Positions 1 through 5,344 of a stretch of 9,192 bases of DNA are shown piece by piece. The translations under genes were made by a program, and so were the position numbers. The notes under the pieces are model-generated. The model did not search any database. It worked only from the letters and a program-made list of their open reading frames with translations, and was not told the DNA's origin. How positions within the stretch are numbered: the first letter of the stretch is position 1; the number at the start of each line of letters is the position of its first letter. Origin of the DNA: Patescibacteria group bacterium (GTDB lineage Bacteria > Patescibacteriota > Saccharimonadia > Saccharimonadales > CAIOMD01); the NCBI GenBank assembly GCA_030917025.1, contig JAUPVN010000042.1, positions 1-9,192 on the forward strand, read 5' to 3'.

Positions 1-1032
1 ATTGTAGAAAAACTACAAAAGCTCAGCGGCAAATCATACAATGATCATACCCAAAGTATGCGTGTTATTGCAGATCATTTGCGCGGTGCGACCTTTTTAG
101 CAGTAGACGGTGTTACGCCAAGCAATAAAACCCAGGGTTATGTTATGCGCCGAATTATAAGGCGGGCAATACGTTTTGCCCTAGAACTTGGCATAGAAAA
201 TGACGTTTGTGATAGTGTAGTGCCAGTTATTGCAGATTTATATCATAACGACTACCCAGAAGTTAAAGAAAATCGCGATAACGTAATTACAATACTAAAA
301 AGAGAAGAAAAGATATTTAGACAAACCTTACGTTCAGGAGTAAAAGAATTTGATAATTTAACTAGCAACGGTACTTTAAACGGAAAAGATGTTTTTAGAC
401 TATACGATACTTTTGGTTTTCCGCTAGAGTTAAGCATAGAAGAAGCAAATAATAAAAATATTAAAATTAGCAAAAACTGGCGAAAAGAATTTGATGATCA
501 AATGGCAGAACAACGTGCTCGTAGCCAAACTGCCGCCAAAGGTAAATTTAAAGGTGGTTTGGCAGACCATAGCGAGATATCAACCAAATATCACACTGCA
601 ACACATTTAATGTATAAAGCGCTCCGTATGGTACTTGGAGACCACGTTATTCAACGTGGTAGCAACATTACTGAAGAAAGATTACGGTTTGACTTTAGCC
701 AACCAGAAAAGGTTTCTAAAGAACAGCTAAAACAAGTAGAAGATATTGTTAACCAGCAAATTAAAAAAGACTGGCCAATGACATACCGAGAAGAAAACAC
801 ACAAAAAGCTCTTGCAAGTGGTGTTATGGGTGCTTTTGGTGATAAATACGGAGATACAGTAAAAGTTTACACAGTGGGAGACCCAGACGGCGTAAATTAT
901 AGCCGTGAAATTTGTGGTGGCCCCCACGTAGAGCACACCGGCCAATTGGCAGAAGGTGGCAAAACATTTGTTATAACCAAAGAACAAGCTTCTTCATCTG
1001 GCGTACGCCGCATAAAAGCCGTCCTAAAATAA
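1..1032 (+). CDS. alaS: Alanine--tRNA ligase, C-terminal part (5' end outside window)
   Basis: Charges tRNA-Ala with alanine in the cytoplasm and clears mischarged tRNA. The frame is open from base 1, so 343 codons are visible and the N-terminal ATP/alanine-binding part is missing from the window. The first visible stretch matches the end of the class II catalytic and tRNA-recognition region (RVIADHLRGATF, then GYVMRRIIRRAIR), followed by RLYDTFGFPLEL. The editing (SAD) domain has both zinc-ligand motifs: HTATH at 592-606 and CGGPH at 913-927. Two parts of long bacterial AlaRS are absent. The roughly 110-residue beta-barrel linker before HxxxH is replaced by a short Lys/Gly-rich link, and the protein stops about 30 residues after CGGPH, so there is no coiled coil or C-Ala domain. 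The stop is a clean TAA with no frameshift in view, so this is a natural short form. It converges on the methyltransferase gene with 3 bases between stops. Confidence 0.95.
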   Translation: MVEKLQKLSGKSYNDHTQSMRVIADHLRGATFLAVDGVTPSNKTQGYVMRRIIRRAIRFALELGIENDVCDSVVPVIADLYHNDYPEVKENRDNVITILKREEKIFRQTLRSGVKEFDNLTSNGTLNGKDVFRLYDTFGFPLELSIEEANNKNIKISKNWRKEFDDQMAEQRARSQTAAKGKFKGGLADHSEISTKYHTATHLMYKALRMVLGDHVIQRGSNITEERLRFDFSQPEKVSKEQLKQVEDIVNQQIKKDWPMTYREENTQKALASGVMGAFGDKYGDTVKVYTVGDPDGVNYSREICGGPHVEHTGQLAEGGKTFVITKEQASSSGVRRIKAVLK

Positions 1033-1035
1033 TAA

Positions 1036-1563
1036 TTATTCTAAAATTTGCTTAGATAAATATTCATACATAATTATGCCGGCGGCTACGCCTAGGTTTA
1101 TAGACCGCGTAGAGCCAAACTGTTCTATGGCTATAATTTTGGTGCAAATAGCTTGCATTTCTGCAGACAGGCCAGGGCCTTCTTGCCCAAACACTAACAT
1201 TGCTTGTTTTGGGATTTTACTTTTATGTAAAGGTACAGAGCCTGCAATGTTATCTATACCCAAAACCTCTAAATTATTTTCTTTAGACCAAAGCGCTAGT
1301 TCTTGCACATTTTTATGATGATACACTTGCAAATACTTTTCTGTGGCCATAGCTCCGCGCCTGTTCCAGTGGCGTTTACCAACAATATGCACGCCCGCGA
1401 CGTTAAAGGCATTTGCGCTACGTACAATTGTGCCAATATTATAATCGTGCTGATAATTTTCTATGGCAATATGTAAGGGCAAGGCTTTTTGGGCTAAATC
1501 TTTAGCAATGGCCTCTACTGGTAAACCTTTGTACTTATCTATAACGTTTCTGGTATCTTCCAT
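1036..1563 (-). CDS. TrmH/SpoU-family (SPOUT) RNA 2'-O-methyltransferase
   Basis: A 175-residue protein of the SPOUT class, which uses S-adenosylmethionine to methylate ribose 2'-OH in tRNA or rRNA. All three family motifs are visible. Motif 1 is NIGTIVRSANAF (residues 42-53, with the conserved Asn and Arg). Motif 2 is VFGQEGPGLS (124-133). Motif 3 is STRSINLGVAAGI (151-163), forming the knot and cofactor pocket. The length suits a bare catalytic domain with only about 30 extra N-terminal residues and no separate RNA-binding domain. Family membership is clear, but the target base is not, since TrmH, RlmB and TrmL relatives share these motifs. The ATG at 1561-1563 has no Shine-Dalgarno sequence; a TATAAAAT box ends 7 bases upstream, so the mRNA may be leaderless. 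Its stop lies 3 bases from the alaS stop. Confidence 0.92.
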   Translation of the reverse strand: MEDTRNVIDKYKGLPVEAIAKDLAQKALPLHIAIENYQHDYNIGTIVRSANAFNVAGVHIVGKRHWNRRGAMATEKYLQVYHHKNVQELALWSKENNLEVLGIDNIAGSVPLHKSKIPKQAMLVFGQEGPGLSAEMQAICTKIIAIEQFGSTRSINLGVAAGIIMYEYLSKQILE

Positions 1564-1570
1564 AAGCTTA

Positions 1571-1578
1571 ATTTTATA
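1571..1578 (-). promoter_or_regulatory. Candidate -10 box of the TrmH-like gene (leaderless type)
   Basis: Read on the minus strand this is TATAAAAT, 7 bases before the ATG, with no Shine-Dalgarno sequence in between. Transcription would begin at or next to the start codon. It lacks the TGn extension seen at the other leaderless promoters here, and no good -35 was found, so it is a weaker call. Confidence 0.4.
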
Positions 1579-1792
1579 TTAAAGGCCCATAAACTACTAA
1601 CAACTAAAAAATTGAGTTATACTAATAGTAGTTATATGTGGGCTGTGCCAATTATTGGCGGCTTCCTCTGCATAAACGATTTAAACTATATATTATCTTT
1701 TGCACGGTGCGAGATTATACTAGATAAACTCAATCGCGGTGTTATAAGAAAGTCGTTAATATAAGGCGACAAACAAAATTTTTAATCTAGTT

Positions 1793-1800
1793 TATACAAT
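1793..1800 (+). promoter_or_regulatory. Candidate -10 box of the polymerase unit
   Basis: TATACAAT, containing the hexamer TACAAT at 1795-1800. It would start a leader of about 50 bases that includes the hairpin at 1825-1845. No convincing -35 lies at the right distance, so this rests on the -10 and its position alone. Confidence 0.3.
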
Positions 1801-1824
1801 CGTTCTCTTTTTATTAATTATATT

Positions 1825-1845
1825 TAGCTACAGCCTTTGTAGCTA
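1825..1845 (+). promoter_or_regulatory. Perfect 8-bp leader hairpin next to the ribosome site
   Basis: TAGCTACA (1825-1832) pairs perfectly with TGTAGCTA (1838-1845) around the loop GCCTT. The Shine-Dalgarno sequence AAAAGGA (1848-1854) of the next gene begins two bases after the stem. The loop CCTT is complementary to AAGG of that site, and CCTTT (1834-1838) can pair with AAAGG (1849-1853) in a fold that excludes the 8-bp stem. No T-run follows, so it is not an ordinary terminator. The stem is seen directly; a regulatory role is inferred. Confidence 0.5.
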
Positions 1846-1859
1846 TCAAAAGGATATTT

Positions 1860-2126
1860 ATGAAAGCAAAAATCAACCAAGAGGTAAGTGTTATTAGTGT
1901 ATTTAGTAGCAAACATAAAACAGCCCAACCAAGGCTTATTAACTGGCAAAACAAAGACTATAAAGTGGGGTCAATTGGTTATCATCATGTTATATATAAC
2001 GGCACAGTATACCACCATATATTTGAACTAGCCGATATAGAGCAAACTCTATGGTTTAGGCTTAACCTTAATACTAAAAATTTGCACTGGACCCTAGAAG
2101 AGGTAAGCGATGGCAACGCTGACTAA
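1860..2126 (+). CDS. Small protein paired with the Y-family polymerase (unknown function, DUF6504/YolD-like role)
   Basis: An 88-residue protein with no signal peptide or membrane segment. The sequence alternates in a way that suggests beta strands, with repeated aromatic and His residues: INWQNKDYKVG (27-37), YHHVIYNGTVYHHIF (41-55), LWFRLNLNTKNLHWTLEEV (64-82). The ATG at 1860 has a good AAAAGGA site 5 bases upstream. Its last 17 bases overlap the polymerase start, so the two are surely co-translated. Small proteins beside Y-family polymerases are known elsewhere: YolD next to UvrX/YqjW in Bacillus and DUF6504 next to ImuB in actinobacteria. The 'P..I.W....Y.V' opening and 'W.L..V' close resemble the DUF6504 layout by eye, but that homology is not established. 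A role as polymerase accessory or regulator is inferred from position. Confidence 0.85.
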   Translation: MKAKINQEVSVISVFSSKHKTAQPRLINWQNKDYKVGSIGYHHVIYNGTVYHHIFELADIEQTLWFRLNLNTKNLHWTLEEVSDGNAD

Positions 2127-3372
2127 AATACCGCTAAAAAACGAATATAACTCTGCCCAACCAACAGTTATGCATATAGATCTTAACAGCTGTTTTGCCA
2201 TTATAGAACAGCAAGCCAACCCGCTGCTGCGCCATAAACCAGTAGCAATTGCGGCCTACGATACCCCAAAGGGGGTTATTATAGCCAGTAGTTATGAGGC
2301 AAAGGCAAAAGGGATAAAACTTGGTGTTAACGTACAAGAGGCTCGCAAGCTAGCCCCAAACATTTGTATTCGTATGCCAGACCCAGCCAAGTATAGAGAC
2401 GCCCACAAGCGCTTTAAAACCGTTCTTATGGCCTATACAAGCAATGTTACCCCCAAAAGTATAGATGAATTTGTAATAGACTTTAGCGGTAGCCCAAGCC
2501 TAAGGGCGGGCAAAAACATGCAACAAATTGGCTACAATATAAAAAAAGATATAAAAAAATATTTGGGCAGTTACGTAACCGTAAATGTTGGCATTGGCAC
2601 AAACAGATTTTTAGCCAAAACTGCAGCTGGGTTAAACAAACCAGATGGTTTAGACACTATTACCAACCAAAATATAAGAAGCACTTTTAAAAATATGTGC
2701 CTGCAAGATATAACTGGCATAAATGTTGCTTATACGGCTAGACTTAACGCTTATGGCATATTCACACCTATACAATTTTTAGATACCCCTGCAGAAAAAC
2801 TGGTTAAAAATGTTTTTAAAAGTAAAGTTGGCTACGATTGGTATTTAAGATTGCGCGGGTGGGAGGTAGACGCGCGCAATTTTGCAACCAAAAGTTACGG
2901 GCACCAATATGCTCTTAGTAAAAAAACCAACAATATTAAAGAACTTTCGCAAATCCTTGCAAAATTATGCGAAAAAACTGGCCGGCGCATGCGTAGCAAT
3001 AACTACTTAGCGCACGGCATACATTTATGGCTCCGCTACAGCAACTACACGGCCTGGGCTAAAGGTAAAAGCACCATAAACGAGCTATATTCCACCCAAG
3101 ATATTATTGTACAAGCCCAACGCTTGTTAAATAACGCGCCTTTGCCTTGCAAAGTAACAAATATGGGAATTTCTGTATACAAATTGCAGCCTAGCTTACC
3201 CCTACAACAAAGCCTATTTAGCGGTACAGGGCTAGATTCTCATAGCATTGCAGACGCAACCGATATTATTAACAACCGTTACGGCGAATTTACTATTGTT
3301 CCAGGTAGTATGGCCAATATGAACGATACTATTTTAGACAGAATAGCTTTTGGCTCTATAAAAAACCTATAA
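2110..3372 (+). CDS. Y-family (DinB/UmuC-type) translesion DNA polymerase
   Basis: A 420-residue polymerase that copies past damaged template bases. Palm and finger motifs are visible: HIDLNSCFA (22-30) supplies the first metal-binding Asp and the Phe steric gate, and SIDEF (117-121) supplies the Asp-Glu catalytic pair. Next come GIGTNRFLAKTAAG (161-174), typical of the palm, a helix-hairpin-helix thumb (about 196-227), and a little-finger domain (about 255-360). QQSLF (366-370) fits a beta-clamp-binding QxxLF peptide, and DIINNRYG (385-392) resembles the UmuC/YqjW tail. The Asn after IDL is nearer UmuC (DVNAFY) than DinB (DMDCFF), so I leave the symbol blank. The ATG at 2110 is chosen because AAGAGG sits 6 bases upstream inside the previous gene. 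No metal ligand is lost and the length is normal, so it is probably active. Confidence 0.93.
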   Translation: MATLTKIPLKNEYNSAQPTVMHIDLNSCFAIIEQQANPLLRHKPVAIAAYDTPKGVIIASSYEAKAKGIKLGVNVQEARKLAPNICIRMPDPAKYRDAHKRFKTVLMAYTSNVTPKSIDEFVIDFSGSPSLRAGKNMQQIGYNIKKDIKKYLGSYVTVNVGIGTNRFLAKTAAGLNKPDGLDTITNQNIRSTFKNMCLQDITGINVAYTARLNAYGIFTPIQFLDTPAEKLVKNVFKSKVGYDWYLRLRGWEVDARNFATKSYGHQYALSKKTNNIKELSQILAKLCEKTGRRMRSNNYLAHGIHLWLRYSNYTAWAKGKSTINELYSTQDIIVQAQRLLNNAPLPCKVTNMGISVYKLQPSLPLQQSLFSGTGLDSHSIADATDIINNRYGEFTIVPGSMANMNDTILDRIAFGSIKNL

Positions 3373-3373
3373 A

Positions 3374-3382
3374 TGATATAAT
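3374..3382 (+). promoter_or_regulatory. Extended -10 promoter, leaderless start
   Basis: TGATATAAT begins one base after the polymerase stop codon and ends 6 bases before the ATG at 3389. The TGn extension and exact TATAAT hexamer make it a strong extended -10, which needs little -35; none is obvious. A start site about 7 bases downstream falls on the ATG itself, so the mRNA for the membrane protein and queA would have no leader. Confidence 0.7.
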
Positions 3383-3388
3383 GTAAAC

Positions 3389-3691
3389 ATGACAAAGCAA
3401 GTAATAGAAGCAGAAGTAATTAGCCAACCAGAGGGTTTTTCTTACAAAGAACGCTATACAAATTATGCAGAACAAACCAAAAAAGTATCTGTTTTTGCTT
3501 GGGTAATGGGTTTATTATCTTTAGCATTTAGCCTAATCCCGGTTTTTGGATTTATTTTTGGGTTGATAGCACTAACAATTAGCTTAATCAAAAAAACTGC
3601 ACCGGTTTTACCAATATTAGCGCTTATTATATCTGGTTTTATAACAACGTTATTTTTACTAGTAGTTGCTGTTTTTAGAGCCATTTTTTAA
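3389..3691 (+). CDS. Small DUF4190-like membrane protein
   Basis: A 100-residue protein with a polar N-terminal tail (1-32) and two strongly hydrophobic stretches, about 34-67 and 72-99, each wide enough for one long or two short membrane passes. The segment FAWVMGLLSLAFSLIPVFG followed by a glycine and small residues and then LIKK resembles DUF4190, a family of small membrane proteins of unknown function; the match is by eye. There is no Shine-Dalgarno sequence, and an extended -10 lies 6 bases before the ATG, so translation is probably leaderless. Its TAA is one base from the queA ATG, so the two share a transcript and probably translation. Nothing in the sequence gives a function. Confidence 0.8.
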   Translation: MTKQVIEAEVISQPEGFSYKERYTNYAEQTKKVSVFAWVMGLLSLAFSLIPVFGFIFGLIALTISLIKKTAPVLPILALIISGFITTLFLLVVAVFRAIF

Positions 3692-3692
3692 G

Positions 3693-4721
3693 ATGAAAAT
3701 ATCCGATTTTAATTATGATTTGCCAGAATCATACATTGCCCAAGAACCACCAGAAGTACGTGGTTCATCCCGCTTATTAGTATTAGATAAATCTTCTGGC
3801 CAAATACAAGATAACAACTATTCAGATATAACAAACTACCTAAACAAAGGCGTTGTTCTGGTATTGAACGATACAAAAGTAATTAAGGCTCGGCTATTTG
3901 CCACAAAACAAAACGGCGCCAAACGAGAGCTAATATTAATAGAAAAACACGGCAAAAACGATAACTGGCACACTCACAAAGTGTTGTACCGTGGAAAACT
4001 GTCTAAAGGAGACGTTTTAAAAGTAAACAAACACACACTTAATGTAGAGCAAATATTAGGAGAGGGTATAGCACTAATAATAAGCAATCAAGACTTGCTT
4101 AAAATTGCCCAAGAATATGGCCACGTTCCTTTACCGCCCTATATTAACCGCCCAGATGATATTGCAGACAACAAGCGCTATCAAACAATATGGGCCAAAG
4201 AACAAGGCTCGGTTGCGGCACCAACGGCTAGTTTAAACATGACACAAGACACACTAGCTAAATTACAAAACAAGGGCGTTTTTATAGTATATGCAACCTT
4301 GCACGTAGGTTTAGGAACATTTTTACCCGTTAGAACAGATAAAGTAGAAGATCACACCATGCACAAAGAATATTTTGAGGTTCCAAAAAGCACAGTACAA
4401 GCTATCCAAAATGCCAAACAAAATGGTAATAAAATTATTGCACTAGGTACCACAATCACCAGAACCTTAGAATATTGTCATAAAGAAATACTTTCTAAGA
4501 CTGCTCAAGATTTGCAAGGAGAAGCCGATATTTTTATGTATCCTGGGTACAAATTTAAAGTAATAGACAGTCTAATAACAAACTTTCATGCTCCAAACAG
4601 TACTGTTTTATTACTAGCAGCTGCATTTGGAGGTTGGGATAACCTAAAAAATGCTTACGAACACGCTAAAAAACAAAACTATCGCTTTTTAAGCTACGGC
4701 GATAGCATGTTTATTTACTAA
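3693..4721 (+). CDS. queA: S-adenosylmethionine:tRNA ribosyltransferase-isomerase
   Basis: Transfers the ribosyl part of S-adenosylmethionine onto preQ1 already in the tRNA wobble position, giving epoxyqueuosine. The 342 residues fit the family throughout: DFNYDLPESYIA (5-16), VLNDTKVIKARL (57-68), HVPLPPYI (144-151), LHVGLGTFLPVR (203-214), HTMHKEY (221-227), GTTITRTLE (252-260), SLITNFHAPNST (293-304) and YRFLSYGDSMFI (330-341). An upstream in-frame TTG at 3666 was rejected because the family begins at MxxxDF, which is the ATG at 3693. There is no Shine-Dalgarno sequence; the ATG follows the upstream TAA by one base, suggesting reinitiation. Odd point: the usual AAPTAGLHF motif reads AAPTASLNM (175-183). 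It converges on the yggT-like gene with one base between stops. Confidence 0.96.
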   Translation: MKISDFNYDLPESYIAQEPPEVRGSSRLLVLDKSSGQIQDNNYSDITNYLNKGVVLVLNDTKVIKARLFATKQNGAKRELILIEKHGKNDNWHTHKVLYRGKLSKGDVLKVNKHTLNVEQILGEGIALIISNQDLLKIAQEYGHVPLPPYINRPDDIADNKRYQTIWAKEQGSVAAPTASLNMTQDTLAKLQNKGVFIVYATLHVGLGTFLPVRTDKVEDHTMHKEYFEVPKSTVQAIQNAKQNGNKIIALGTTITRTLEYCHKEILSKTAQDLQGEADIFMYPGYKFKVIDSLITNFHAPNSTVLLLAAAFGGWDNLKNAYEHAKKQNYRFLSYGDSMFIY

Positions 4722-4722
4722 T

Positions 4723-5244
4723 TTATTGGACTTTTCGAGTATTTCTAGGTTGTGTAGAAACAGTAGCGCTAATAGGTGCGCCAGCTTGTTCGCTAGTTAT
4801 ATTTACTGCTAACTGATCGGCAGTATTATTCTGTTTAGCTCGTAACCTTTGTATGCGTTCGGCTTCTTTCTCGTCTAAATCATCTATCTTAGATTGCATA
4901 TATTTAATAAATGCGCCCACTAGCCAAACTAAAATTAAATAAATAATTATTGCAAAAATAGCTGCTACATCTAAGTATCCACCGTCTCCAAGTGGTTTTG
5001 GCGTAAAAAGGCCCCTAAAGGGTTCCATAAAATCGCTAGAGGTACGGTAAACAAATTCATAAAAACCCGCCGATGGGTTTGCATTTGTTGCCGCCAAAAA
5101 TACTCTAAAAGATAGCATTATAGTGCCAAAAATTATCCAAGCATAAAATAGCCAACCAATTACCTTACTAAAGCGCATATAGCCCGGTATTTTTATTGGT
5201 ATAGAATCATCTGGTATAACTGTTTCTTGATTTGTTTTAGCCAC
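4723..5244 (-). CDS. YggT-family membrane protein
   Basis: A 173-residue protein. Residues about 24-51 form the first membrane pass, ending in the family-like FRVFLAATNANPSA. A loop with FMEPFRGLFTP (72-82) and GGYLDVAAIFA (88-98) matches the YggT pattern of a Pro-Phe/Arg loop followed by Gly-Asp before the second pass (about 90-114). The C-terminal part (about 115-140) is charged and likely helical or coiled, and the rest is a Thr/Ala-rich polar tail longer than usual. YggT proteins are linked in other bacteria to envelope, division or osmotic functions, but the role is not settled. The start is GTG at 5242-5244, supported by AAGGA (complement of 5252-5256) 7 bases upstream. It lies between queA and tgt on the other strand, so it is not part of a Q operon. 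Confidence 0.88.
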   Translation of the reverse strand: MAKTNQETVIPDDSIPIKIPGYMRFSKVIGWLFYAWIIFGTIMLSFRVFLAATNANPSAGFYEFVYRTSSDFMEPFRGLFTPKPLGDGGYLDVAAIFAIIIYLILVWLVGAFIKYMQSKIDDLDEKEAERIQRLRAKQNNTADQLAVNITSEQAGAPISATVSTQPRNTRKVQ

Positions 5245-5266
5245 TGTATTTTCCTTTGTTTATAAT

Positions 5267-5275
5267 TGATATAAT
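5267..5275 (+). promoter_or_regulatory. Second candidate extended -10 upstream of tgt
   Basis: TGATATAAT, identical to the box before the DUF4190-like gene, but 69 bases before the tgt ATG. It would give a leader of about 60 bases without a Shine-Dalgarno sequence, so the nearer box at 5329 is more likely to drive translation of tgt. It overlaps the leader of the leftward yggT-like gene. Confidence 0.4.
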
Positions 5276-5328
5276 ACACCAAAACAATACACAAATATAC
5301 GCTAAAAGTTATTATACTCATAAGATAC

Positions 5329-5337
5329 TGTTACAAT
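5329..5337 (+). promoter_or_regulatory. Extended -10 promoter of tgt, leaderless start
   Basis: TGTTACAAT is a TGn extension plus TACAAT, ending 7 bases before the tgt ATG at 5345. No Shine-Dalgarno sequence fits in the AT-only gap, so transcription should begin at or one base before the start codon. A weak -35 (TTATTA at 5309-5314) lies 17 bases upstream of the hexamer. Confidence 0.6.
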
Positions 5338-5344
5338 ATATATT

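Larger units (their letters stand above)
1564..1859. other. Divergent intergenic region (296 bases)
   Basis: Separates the TrmH-like gene (leftward) from the polymerase unit (rightward). It holds the two promoters and the hairpin described separately. Its middle (about 1636-1745) looks richer in G and C than the flanks. It contains a short perfect palindromic stem GCCAAT-T-ATTGGC (1647-1659), a possible long-range pairing of CTGTGC (1643-1648) with GCACGG (1702-1707), and a bulged stem GTCG/CGAC (1752-1755 with 1767-1770). A 42-codon open frame runs from an ATG at 1636 to a TAA at 1762-1764 behind a TATACT box (1618-1623), without a Shine-Dalgarno sequence. I recognise no RNA family here; a small RNA, a leader or a tiny gene all remain possible. 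Confidence 0.4.

Noticed and set aside
1076..1318. 80-codon plus-strand frame
   Set aside because: It is antisense to conserved SPOUT motifs of the methyltransferase.
1720..1802. Near-repeat CTAG...CAATCG (1720-1736 and 1787-1802) as an SOS or repressor operator
   Set aside because: The spacers differ in length and sequence, the match is partial, and no LexA/DinR-type box was recognised.
3666..3692. TTG start giving queA nine extra residues
   Set aside because: The extra residues overlap the end of the upstream gene, have no ribosome site, and the QueA family begins at the MxxxDF found at 3693.
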